Of a stretch of DNA of 64,000 nt, positions 9,822 through 17,894 are shown piece after piece. This stretch comes from Ornithinimicrobium laminariae (GTDB lineage: Bacteria > Actinomycetota > Actinomycetes > Actinomycetales > Dermatophilaceae). The stretch covers positions 310,001 to 374,000 of the forward strand of contig NZ_JAHZSU010000001.1 of assembly GCF_019457945.1 (NCBI RefSeq), read 5' to 3'. The notes under the pieces were generated by a model. That model was given only the letters and a program-made list of their open reading frames with translations, was not told where the DNA came from and did not search any database. Every line of letters begins with the position of its first letter. The first letter of the stretch is position 1. The position numbers and the translations under genes were made by a program.

Positions 9822-10646
9822 CTAACGAGCGGAGAGGACACCGGCGCCCAAGAGTCCAAAGAGGACTAGGGCGAGACCGATGCGATAGATGACAAATGGC
9901 GTGAAGGTGTGAGTGGAGATGTACTTGAGGAACCAGGCGATCACGGCCAAAGCCACTATGAAGGCGATCGCAGTGGACAGCAAGATCGGTCCCCAAGCTG
10001 GAGTCACCGGGTCTTCGGAGATCTTGAGCACCTGAAAGAGGCCAGAACCGAGCACAGCGGGGATAGCCAACAGGAACGAGTAGCGAGCCGCTGCCTCACG
10101 CGTGTAACCCATGAACAGACCGGCAGCGATGGTGCCACCACTTCGCGATACACCCGGTATGAGGGCCATTGCTTGAGCGAAACCGTAGATGATGCCGTGT
10201 TTCCAGGTCAGGTCTTTGAGCTCTCGCGTGGTCTTGGCCGCCTTATCCGCGGCATAGATGACCAGGGCAAAGACCAACAGCATCGTGGCTGTCAACCAGA
10301 GGTTGCGCAGGCTGCCCTCGATGAAGTCCTGATACATAAAGCCCAAGACGCCAATGGGGATGGAGCCGACGATGACGAGCCACCCCATCCGCACATCAGG
10401 GTCGCTTTGTGGGATCTTCCCGACCAGGGCTTGAGCCCAGCGACCGATGATGCGGGTGATGTCTTTCCAAAAGAACACCAGCACGGCCGCTTCGGTGCCG
10501 AGTTGGCTGATTGCCGTGAAGGCTGCACCTGGGTCTTCGCCGCCAACGAGTTGACCCACGATCGACAGGTGCGCGCTGCTGCTAATCGGCAGGAACTCAG
10601 TGAGGCCTTGGACAAGGCCCAAAATCACTGCTTGTAGATAGTCCAC
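9822..10646 (-). CDS. uppP: Undecaprenyl-diphosphatase
   Basis: This membrane enzyme recycles the lipid carrier for peptidoglycan synthesis by turning undecaprenyl diphosphate into the monophosphate; it also gives bacitracin tolerance. The 274-residue protein is very hydrophobic, with several membrane helices. It carries both family motifs: LTEFLPISSSAHL (residues 15-27) and PGVSRSGGTIAAG in the middle. The start codon is GTG, five bases after the DUF4233 stop, so the two are probably translated from the same message. Insertion of uppP between DUF4233 and ndk differs from the simple folC-DUF4233-ndk order that I know from other actinobacteria. Confidence 0.95.
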   Translation of the reverse strand: MDYLQAVILGLVQGLTEFLPISSSAHLSIVGQLVGGEDPGAAFTAISQLGTEAAVLVFFWKDITRIIGRWAQALVGKIPQSDPDVRMGWLVIVGSIPIGVLGFMYQDFIEGSLRNLWLTATMLLVFALVIYAADKAAKTTRELKDLTWKHGIIYGFAQAMALIPGVSRSGGTIAAGLFMGYTREAAARYSFLLAIPAVLGSGLFQVLKISEDPVTPAWGPILLSTAIAFIVALAVIAWFLKYISTHTFTPFVIYRIGLALVLFGLLGAGVLSAR

Positions 10647-10651
10647 GAAAG

Positions 10652-11155
10652 TTAGTTCCCGTCCTCTTCTTCGCTAGCAGCCTGGGCTGCCCACTCCACT
10701 CGAATTCGATCAATGCGGTGGCCCTGCACCACGCTGAGCCACCATAGACCCCCGAAGATCACACCGACCCACACCATGGCGGGCAAAATCAGCGCGCTGG
10801 CGAACGTCGCCAACTGGATCAACCAGCCGACCATCAGTCCGTAGGGCTTGCGCAGTAGTCCTGATGCCAAGACGCAGGCGACGGCAAATCCAATGCCGCC
10901 CCAAAGATAGACCTGCGCCAACCCGTTTGGATCACCCTCAGCAATCGCAAACTGTCGAGCGGTCAGCCCGCCGAGGAAAATCGCAATACCTTGGCCGATC
11001 AGCGATGCTGCAGCGATCCGCCGAGTCATCTTGTCTGGATAGCGATCGAAGAGGACCTCGGGGGCGAAGGGGCGCGACGGCATCGACACCGGGACCCGCC
11101 TGGGATCTTGGCTTGGGTTGGTCGCTCCGTCCGGAGCCGGGTCTGCAGTAGCCAT
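10652..11155 (-). CDS. DUF4233 membrane protein
   Basis: Function is unknown. The 167-residue protein has a hydrophilic, Pro-rich N-terminus (about 50 residues), then roughly four hydrophobic segments, including LIGQGIAIFLGGLTARQFAI and LWGGIGFAVACVLASGLL. It matches the DUF4233 family, which in Actinobacteria almost always follows folC. Here its ATG overlaps the folC stop in ATGA, so translation is coupled. The pairing suggests a link to folate or envelope metabolism, but that is only inference. Confidence 0.85.
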   Translation of the reverse strand: MATADPAPDGATNPSQDPRRVPVSMPSRPFAPEVLFDRYPDKMTRRIAAASLIGQGIAIFLGGLTARQFAIAEGDPNGLAQVYLWGGIGFAVACVLASGLLRKPYGLMVGWLIQLATFASALILPAMVWVGVIFGGLWWLSVVQGHRIDRIRVEWAAQAASEEEDGN

Positions 11156-12513
11156 CAGGTAGCGCTGCGCCCCAGCAGCATCCGGACCTCAGCGGCTGTG
11201 ACGACGCTGCCGGTGGCCAGCACGGCACCTGACATGCCGCCGTCGTCGGCCATTCCGGCAGCAAGGTCAAGCGCATCAGGCAGATCGCGTATGACGCTAA
11301 TCCGGTCTTCACCGAAATAGCCGAGGGCAATTTCGCCTAGACGCTGAGGTGACACGGCTCGGGGTGACGTGGTCCGAGTGAGCACGATGTGATCAAGCAC
11401 TGGCTCCAAAAGCGCAATCATCGACTCTGCATCCTTTTCCGCCAGCACGCCAATCACGCCCACCAACCGGCCAAACATAAAAGACTCGCGCACGGCCTCA
11501 ACTAGTGCTTCGACACCGGCCGGGTTATGTGCAGCATCGACCAGCACGGTCGGACTACGACGCACAATTTCGAGACGTCCCGGCGAGCTGAAGTTGGCGA
11601 AGGCCGAGCGAATAACCTCATCCGTCAGACGCTGTTCGCCACCACCAACAAAAGCCTCAACCGCAGCCACCGCAATGGCGGCGTTGTGCGCCTGGTGAGC
11701 GCCATAGAGCGGCATGAACAGGTCGGTGTAGTCGCCAGCAAGCCCTCGCACAGAGAGCACTTGGCCGCCAACGGCCACTTCGCGCTCAAGCACGCCGAAG
11801 GCAACGCCCTCAGCCTGCAGAGATGCGTCCTTTTCCTCGGTTTCGGCCGCGATGATCTCCATCACCTCGTGCGTCTGCACGCCGGTGACCACCACAGAGT
11901 CGGGCTTAATGATGCCGACCTTTTCGGTCGCAATCGACTCCACGGTGTTGCCAAGCAACCTGGTGTGATCGATGGAGATTGGCGTCAAAACGCTCACCAA
12001 GCCATCGGCCACATTGGTGGCATCCCAGACGCCGCCGAGCCCTACCTCAATCACTGCCACGTCGACAGGGGTGTCGGCGAAGGCTGCGTAAGCAACGCAT
12101 ACCAGGATCTCGAAGTAGGTCAGTTTGGGGCCACCGTCGGCCACCGATTTTTCGTCCACGATCCGCACGAATGGCAAGACGTCGTCGTAGGCGGCGAGGA
12201 ATCGTTCGTGCGTGATTGACTCACCACCAATGGCGATGCGCTCGCGCAGGTCATGCAGGTGCGGGCTGGTGAAACGCCCCGTGTTCAGTCCCATCTCGGC
12301 CAACATCGTCTCGACCATCCGGGCGGTCGAGGTCTTGCCGTTGGTTCCGGTGAGATGGATGACACCAAAGGTCTGTTGGGGGCTACCCATCAGATCCATC
12401 ACCTCAGCGACGCGATCCAGGGTCGGCTCCGGATTGTTCTCCGGCGTCCGCGCCAGGATCTCTTCGGTGACCAAGGCCATCCGAAGTTTGAGGTCTTCTG
12501 CTGTTCCGCTCAT
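11155..12513 (-). CDS. folC: Folylpolyglutamate synthase / dihydrofolate synthase
   Basis: The enzyme joins glutamate to dihydropteroate and extends the polyglutamate tail of folates, using ATP. The 452-residue Mur-ligase-type protein has the P-loop GTNGKTS (residues 56-62), the segment [15 protein letters not shown], and the central [16 protein letters not shown]. The C-terminal Mur ligase domain contains VDAAHNPAG. Its ATG overlaps the ileS stop codon (ATGA), and its own stop overlaps the DUF4233 start in the same way. It is therefore expressed with ileS and falls under the ileS T-box leader unless an internal promoter exists. Confidence 0.95.
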   Translation of the reverse strand: MSGTAEDLKLRMALVTEEILARTPENNPEPTLDRVAEVMDLMGSPQQTFGVIHLTGTNGKTSTARMVETMLAEMGLNTGRFTSPHLHDLRERIAIGGESITHERFLAAYDDVLPFVRIVDEKSVADGGPKLTYFEILVCVAYAAFADTPVDVAVIEVGLGGVWDATNVADGLVSVLTPISIDHTRLLGNTVESIATEKVGIIKPDSVVVTGVQTHEVMEIIAAETEEKDASLQAEGVAFGVLEREVAVGGQVLSVRGLAGDYTDLFMPLYGAHQAHNAAIAVAAVEAFVGGGEQRLTDEVIRSAFANFSSPGRLEIVRRSPTVLVDAAHNPAGVEALVEAVRESFMFGRLVGVIGVLAEKDAESMIALLEPVLDHIVLTRTTSPRAVSPQRLGEIALGYFGEDRISVIRDLPDALDLAAGMADDGGMSGAVLATGSVVTAAEVRMLLGRSAT

Positions 12514-15500
12514 GAGGGCACCACCGAGATAAGTAGGTCAACGGATCGATTGCCGTCGAGTGTTGCTGAAGAGCTAAAGCGCCCTTCCTTGGCGGGCGGC
12601 AAGGGTGCACCAGCGCCAGCAGCGCCGAACTGCACCGTCAGCGTTTCCTTCATCAGCAAGCCCTGGTGCTCATTCGCGGCTTGCCACACGTCATCGTCGC
12701 CGACCACAGTCAGACTGATGCGGTCGCTGACGTTCAACTCAGCATCACGGCGTGCTTGTTGCACCGCACGGATGAGGTCTCGGGCTAGGCCCTCGCGCGC
12801 CAGGTCATCGGTGACTTTGGTGTCCAACACAATGAAGCCACCACCAGGCAAGACTGCCGTTGCGCTGCTGCCCGCGGCGCCTTCGCCCGCGACTGTTTCG
12901 AGGGTGTACTCGCCCTCGACCAGAGCCAAACCGCCACTGGTCACGGTGCCGTCCTCGGCCACCGACCAGTCGCCTGACTTGCTGCCCTTGATAGCTTGCT
13001 GGACCTCGCGGCCAAGCCTCGGACCGGCGGCCCTCGCGTTAACCGTCAATCGTTGCTCGACGCCGAAGTCCTGAGCGGAGGCGTCGTTGACGTCAACAAC
13101 GCGAACCTCGCGAACGTTGACCTCATCCCGCAGCACGTCGGCCACGGACGTCAGACCAGCCGGGTTATCAACAGCAACCGTCAGCGAAGCCAACGGCAAC
13201 CGGACCCGCAGGCCATCAGCCTTGCGCAGCGCCAAGGTGGTCGAGCACACCGAGCGGACAGAGTCCATCGCTGCCACCAACTCAGGGTCATTTGGCAGGT
13301 CGCCCGCGTTCGGCCAGTCGGCAAGGTGCACCGACTCACCACCGGTCAGCCCACGCCATACTTGCTCAGTGACGAGCGGCAGCAGCGGCGACGCCACCCG
13401 GCACAAGGTCTCCAAAGCGGTGTAGAGGGTGTCAAAGGCTTCCGTCGAGACGTCGCCGTTGGTGCCCCAGAAGCGCTCGCGCGAGCGGCGGATGTACCAG
13501 TTGGTGAGTCCGTCGACATAGCCGCGCACGACATCGCAGGCACCGGAGATGTCATAAACCTCCATCTTGGCCTGCACATCGGTGACCAAGTTGTGAGTCT
13601 TGGCCAACAGATAGCGGTCTAGTCGGTGAGTCGAGGCGGTCGACCACTTCGCCGTGTAGTTGGCAGCGCCCGCATACAAACCAAAGAAGTACCAGGCATT
13701 CCAGAGCGGCATGACGACTTGGCGGACACCTTCACGGATGCCTTGCTCAGTGACAACGAGGTTGCCGCCTCGCACCACCGGCGATGACATCAAGAACCAA
13801 CGCATCGCGTCGGCACCATCGCGGTCAAAGACCTCGTAGACATCCGGGTAGTTGCGCAGCGATTTAGACATCTTCTGACCATCGCTGCCCAGCACGATGC
13901 CGTGCACGAGGCAGGTCGAGAAGGCCGGCCGGTCAAAGAGCGCCGTCGACAACACGTGCAGCGTGTAGAACCAACCGCGAGTCTGCCCGATGTATTCGAC
14001 GATAAAATCAGCCGGGAAGTGGTTTTCAAACCAGTCGGCGTTTTCGAACGGGTAGTGCACCTGCGCATAACTCATCGACCCAGAGTCGAACCAGACATCC
14101 AGCACGTCTTCAACGCGGCGCATGGTCGACTTGCCGGTGGGGTCATCGGGGTTGGGCCGGGTCAGTTCGTCGATGAACGGACGGTGCAGATCGGGCTCGC
14201 CCTGGTGGTTGCGAGGCAGGTCACCGAAGTCGGCTTCCAACTCGGCGAAGGAGCCATAGACATCAGTGCGCGGGTAGGCCGGGTCATCCGAACGCCATAC
14301 CGGGATCGGGCTGCCCCAAAAACGGTTGCGCGAGATCGACCAGTCGCGGGCATTCTCCAGCCACTTACCGAACTGACCATCCTTGACGTGCCCCGGCACC
14401 CAGGTGATGTCCTGGTTGAGCTCGACCATCCGGTCCTTGATCTTGGTGACCGCGACGAACCAACTCGACACAGCCTTGTAGATCAACGGGCGGCGGCAAC
14501 GCCAGCAGTGCGGGTATGAGTGGTCATACGTTTCGCGGCGCAGCAAGACGGTGCCAGCGCTCACCGAACCGGCGTCACCATCACCCTTGGTTGCGGCCTT
14601 CAGGTGCTCGATGACATGCGGGTTCGCGTCGAAGACCAGCTGGCCGAGGTATTCGTTGACCGGCGCGGTGAAGGCACCATCGGCACCAACGGGCATGACG
14701 GCTTCGATGCCCTCACGGTCGGTAACTTCCTTGTCCTCTTCACCGAAGGCGCCGGCGCTGTGCACCAGGCCGGTACCGTCGGTGGTCGTGACGAAGTCGG
14801 CCTCAACCACGCGGTGAGCGTTCTCGTGGCCTTGGTAATAGGAGAACGGCGGGGTGTAACTCCGGCCCATCAAGTCAGAACCCTTGAGCCGCTCAACGAC
14901 GACCGGCTCCTCCCCTAGCTCGCGGCTGTAGGCACCAAGCCGCGCTTCGGCGATGACGTAGCGCTCGGTTTCGCCGGTGAAGTCACTCTCGACCACCACA
15001 TAGTCGATGTCGTTATCCACCATGATCGCAAGGTTCGCGGGCAGCGTCCACGGCGTGGTGGTCCAGACCAGCGCCAACTCACCGGTCTCCAGGCGCAGCC
15101 CCACAGTGACGGCTGGATCTTGACGGATCTGATAAACGTCGTCGTCCATCCGCAATTCGTGGTTGGATAACGGCGTTTGGTCATTCCAGCAATACGGCAA
15201 CACGCGGTAGCCCTCATAGGCCAAGCCCTTGTCGTACAACTCCTTGAATGCCCAGATCACCGACTCCATGTACTCCGGGTTCAGCGTCTTGTAGTCACCC
15301 TCGAAGTCGACCCAACGAGCCTGCCTGGTGACATAGGCTTCCCAGTCATCGGTGTAGGCCAGGACTGACTCACGACACTTGGCGTTAAAGGCGTCGATCC
15401 CCAACTCGACGATTTCGTCCTTGGTTTTGATCTCCAACTGGCGCATCGCTTCGAGCTCGGCCGGCAGACCGTGGGTGTCCCAGCCAAAACGGCGCTCAAC

Positions 15501-15770
15501 ACGCGAGCCGCGCATGCTTTGGTAACGAGGGACGATGTCTTTGATATAGCCAGTCAGCAAGTGGCCGTAGTGCGGCCGGCCATTGGCAAAAGGTGGGCCG
15601 TCGTAGAAGACATACTCGTTGTCGCCATTATCACCGGCGTCGCGTTGATCGACGCTCTTAAAGAAGGTGCGGTGCTGCTCCCAGTAGTCCAGCACGCTGC
15701 GCTCGATCGCGGGCAACTGAGGCGAAGAAGTAAGGCCTAGGCCTGAGGTATCTGCCTGCGGGTATGTCAT
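12510..15770 (-). CDS. ileS: Isoleucyl-tRNA synthetase, type II (eukaryote-like)
   Basis: This charges tRNA-Ile. At 1086 residues it is longer than the E. coli-type enzyme (about 940). The HIGH-type motif is PHYGH within [20 protein letters not shown], and the KMSKS motif is intact ([12 protein letters not shown]). The segment [13 protein letters not shown] is typical of the type II, eukaryote-like class that includes M. tuberculosis IleS; members of this class tend to resist mupirocin. ATG at 15770 is chosen because AGGAG lies before it; the frame extends nine codons further upstream without such a site. A T-box leader precedes the gene. Confidence 0.96.
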   Translation of the reverse strand: MTYPQADTSGLGLTSSPQLPAIERSVLDYWEQHRTFFKSVDQRDAGDNGDNEYVFYDGPPFANGRPHYGHLLTGYIKDIVPRYQSMRGSRVERRFGWDTHGLPAELEAMRQLEIKTKDEIVELGIDAFNAKCRESVLAYTDDWEAYVTRQARWVDFEGDYKTLNPEYMESVIWAFKELYDKGLAYEGYRVLPYCWNDQTPLSNHELRMDDDVYQIRQDPAVTVGLRLETGELALVWTTTPWTLPANLAIMVDNDIDYVVVESDFTGETERYVIAEARLGAYSRELGEEPVVVERLKGSDLMGRSYTPPFSYYQGHENAHRVVEADFVTTTDGTGLVHSAGAFGEEDKEVTDREGIEAVMPVGADGAFTAPVNEYLGQLVFDANPHVIEHLKAATKGDGDAGSVSAGTVLLRRETYDHSYPHCWRCRRPLIYKAVSSWFVAVTKIKDRMVELNQDITWVPGHVKDGQFGKWLENARDWSISRNRFWGSPIPVWRSDDPAYPRTDVYGSFAELEADFGDLPRNHQGEPDLHRPFIDELTRPNPDDPTGKSTMRRVEDVLDVWFDSGSMSYAQVHYPFENADWFENHFPADFIVEYIGQTRGWFYTLHVLSTALFDRPAFSTCLVHGIVLGSDGQKMSKSLRNYPDVYEVFDRDGADAMRWFLMSSPVVRGGNLVVTEQGIREGVRQVVMPLWNAWYFFGLYAGAANYTAKWSTASTHRLDRYLLAKTHNLVTDVQAKMEVYDISGACDVVRGYVDGLTNWYIRRSRERFWGTNGDVSTEAFDTLYTALETLCRVASPLLPLVTEQVWRGLTGGESVHLADWPNAGDLPNDPELVAAMDSVRSVCSTTLALRKADGLRVRLPLASLTVAVDNPAGLTSVADVLRDEVNVREVRVVDVNDASAQDFGVEQRLTVNARAAGPRLGREVQQAIKGSKSGDWSVAEDGTVTSGGLALVEGEYTLETVAGEGAAGSSATAVLPGGGFIVLDTKVTDDLAREGLARDLIRAVQQARRDAELNVSDRISLTVVGDDDVWQAANEHQGLLMKETLTVQFGAAGAGAPLPPAKEGRFSSSATLDGNRSVDLLISVVPS

Positions 15771-15968
15771 CGGTGCTCTCCTGCGTGGTGACGTCATCTA
15801 CACATCGGTCCACGAGGACGGCAATAGCCGCGGTACCACCTCGCTTGCTGCTGCTTGCGCACCAACCACTCATTCACGGCGATAACGGGCCTTCCCGTCC
15901 AGATCTACTGAGATGCCAGGGCATCCGTTCTGCTGGAAGCTCGCCGCTGATAACGGCTCAAGTGCTGC
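15771..15968 (-). promoter_or_regulatory. T-box riboswitch upstream of ileS
   Basis: The leader contains the T-box core GGTGGTACCGCGG (minus strand, complement of about 15828-15840), which pairs with the free CCA end of uncharged tRNA. Upstream, GACGGGAAGGCCCGTTATCGCC forms a stem as in other T-boxes. No transcription terminator with a T-run separates the T-box from the gene, and the ileS ribosome binding site lies about 50 bases downstream. This fits the translational (Shine-Dalgarno sequestering) type known from actinobacterial ileS. ATC triplets that could act as the Ile specifier occur in the 5' half, but I cannot assign one. Start at 15968 is inferred from the -10 box. Confidence 0.9.
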
Positions 15969-15975
15969 TTTGCCC

Positions 15976-15981
15976 ATTGTA
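15976..15981 (-). promoter_or_regulatory. Likely -10 box of the ileS T-box transcript
   Basis: The minus strand reads TACAAT here, close to the TATAAT consensus, about 205 bases before the ileS ATG. That distance suits a T-box leader of about 200 nt. No clear -35 box is seen at the ideal spacing. Confidence 0.5.
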
Positions 15982-16060
15982 GCGATCTCTTGCGGCCAGA
16001 CGGACCACCCGCGCAGTCCAGATGCCGCGGGCGGGGAATGGCACAAGCCTGAGACATGCC

Positions 16061-16095
16061 AAAGGGGCCAAGAGCAAATGCTCTCGGCCCCCTTT
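16061..16095 (-). terminator. Terminator of the alanine/Na+ symporter gene
   Basis: AAAGGGGCC at 16061-16069 pairs with GGCCCCCTTT at the right end with one bulge, and an inner GAGC/GCTC stem closes on AAAT. It starts about 40 bases after the symporter stop codon. The DNA from here to the T-box promoter (about 80 bases) shows nothing else. Confidence 0.8.
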
Positions 16096-16134
16096 AGGCA
16101 TCCCGCGGGAGCGGGTCTAATTGATCAGGTCAGC

Positions 16135-17751
16135 TCAGATCTTGTCTGCTGCGATGTCCTTGTCCGAGTCGTCCAGACCCAACTGGTACAGGCGGCCGCT
16201 TGCGCGGTCTGCCAGGTACTCGTTCATCTCGCGCTTGATTGTCGGGAGCATGAAGTACACACCCAGCAAGTTAATGAAGCCACAGATGAACAGGAAAGCG
16301 TCAGCCAAGTCGATGACCGTGCCGAAGGCCAGTGCACAACCGGCAACGGTCATGGTCAAGAAGACAATGCGGTAGACCGTGTTGCTGGTCTTGGACTCAC
16401 CGAAGAGGTAGTTCCAAGCCTTGTTGCCGTAGTACGACCAGGTGATCAAGGTCGAGACGGCGAACAGCGAAACCGCGATGGCCAGCAGGATCGGGAACCA
16501 GGAGATGACCGACTCGAATGCGTCGGAGGTAACTGCAACGCCGCCGCCGTACTCGGGTGCGTCGGTGCCAGCCTCGTTGGCGGCGAACACTGCTTCGCGC
16601 GTCTCGTTGTAGAAGGTGGTGTTGGCGATGATGATCGTCAGGGCGGTCATCGTGCAGATCACGACGGTGTCGATGAAGGGCTCGAACAGTGCAACGAAGC
16701 CTTCCGAAACCGGGCGACGGGTCTTCACAGCGGAGTGAGCAATCGGAGCCGAGCCGAGGCCAGCCTCGTTCGAGAAGGCTGCACGCTGCATACCAACGAT
16801 GATCACACCGATGACACCGCCGGTGACACCCTCAGCGGTGAATGCACCAGAGAAAATTGCACCGACTGCGGTGGGGATTTCGCCAGCGTTGCCCAGGATG
16901 ACAACCAAGCAAGCCAGGACGTAGATACCGCCCATGAAAGGAACCAGGGTGCCGGTGACCTTACCGATGGACTTGATGCCACCGATGATGACCAAACCGA
17001 TGATTGCTGCGAGCACGAGGCCGAAGACGATCGAGGCGCCGTCGCTAGCAATGAAGCTGTCTTCGCCACCGGTGACGGTCACCATCTGCGAGTAGGTCTG
17101 GTTTGCCTGGAACATATTTCCGCCAGCAACCCCGAAGAACAGGATGGCAACGGCGAAGCTACCGGTCAGTGCGACAGCAACCGGCTTCGACAACCTCGCG
17201 AAGGCAACGGGGAGGTACTTGAAGGGGCCACCGGAAACCGTGCCGTCTTCGTAGACGGTGCGGTACTTAACTCCGAGGGTGCACTCAGCGAACTTGGTGG
17301 CCATACCAATGAGGCCGGCCAGGATCATCCAGAAGGTGGCGCCGGGGCCACCCAAGACGACAGCTGCACCCACACCAGCGATGTTTCCAAGGCCGACGGT
17401 GCCGGAGACGGCGGAGGTCAGTGCCTGGAAGTGGGGAATCTCGCCCGGGTCGTCCGGCGAGGAGAACTTGCCGCGAACAACCTCAGTCGCAACCTTGAGG
17501 CCGCGGAACTGAATGAAGCCGAAGTAAACGGTGAAGATTAAGCCTGCGCCGAGGAGCCAGAGGACCACGAATGGCATCGGCAAGAATCCGAGGTCGGAGA
17601 AGACGATGTTGGAAACAAAGGCGGTGAACGGGGCGACGAAATTGTCGATGCCGACAGCAACCTTGTCAAGGGCTGTTTCGTCCTGCATAGGCAGGAACAC
17701 GGGATGCGTAATCATGTTGGTCAGAACATCCCAGATCGAGCCACATAGCAA
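16135..17751 (-). CDS. alsT: Sodium:alanine symporter (AGCS family)
   Basis: This cytoplasmic-membrane carrier takes up alanine or glycine with sodium. The 538-residue protein has about ten to eleven hydrophobic segments. Family signatures are SGTVGLGNIAGVGAAVVLGG near residues 115-135, TKFAECTLGVKYR, and FSNEAGLGSAPIAHSAVKT. The longest frame opens with TTG at 17751, preceded by AAAGGTG; ATG codons at 17715 and 17688 lack a ribosome binding site, so the start is uncertain. The acidic, Met/Gln-containing N-terminal stretch before the first helix is common in the family. It is divergent from valS. Confidence 0.93.
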   Translation of the reverse strand: MLCGSIWDVLTNMITHPVFLPMQDETALDKVAVGIDNFVAPFTAFVSNIVFSDLGFLPMPFVVLWLLGAGLIFTVYFGFIQFRGLKVATEVVRGKFSSPDDPGEIPHFQALTSAVSGTVGLGNIAGVGAAVVLGGPGATFWMILAGLIGMATKFAECTLGVKYRTVYEDGTVSGGPFKYLPVAFARLSKPVAVALTGSFAVAILFFGVAGGNMFQANQTYSQMVTVTGGEDSFIASDGASIVFGLVLAAIIGLVIIGGIKSIGKVTGTLVPFMGGIYVLACLVVILGNAGEIPTAVGAIFSGAFTAEGVTGGVIGVIIVGMQRAAFSNEAGLGSAPIAHSAVKTRRPVSEGFVALFEPFIDTVVICTMTALTIIIANTTFYNETREAVFAANEAGTDAPEYGGGVAVTSDAFESVISWFPILLAIAVSLFAVSTLITWSYYGNKAWNYLFGESKTSNTVYRIVFLTMTVAGCALAFGTVIDLADAFLFICGFINLLGVYFMLPTIKREMNEYLADRASGRLYQLGLDDSDKDIAADKI

Positions 17752-17894
17752 GCACCTTTATCCCTTAGTGACCAAACCGTGACATTTGTCGGGAACAAAA
17801 ACACAAGATCGAACGTAAGGGACAATTTCGATGACAAATTCCCCCGCTCCCCGCCGCTTCCCACACGACTCTATACGTCTGGGACAATCCCTCT

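Noticed and set aside
15913..17541. A 542-codon plus-strand open frame opposite the alanine symporter gene
   Set aside because: It is rich in Gly, Asp, Gln and Asn with no recognisable fold, and the opposite strand encodes a clear AGCS transporter.
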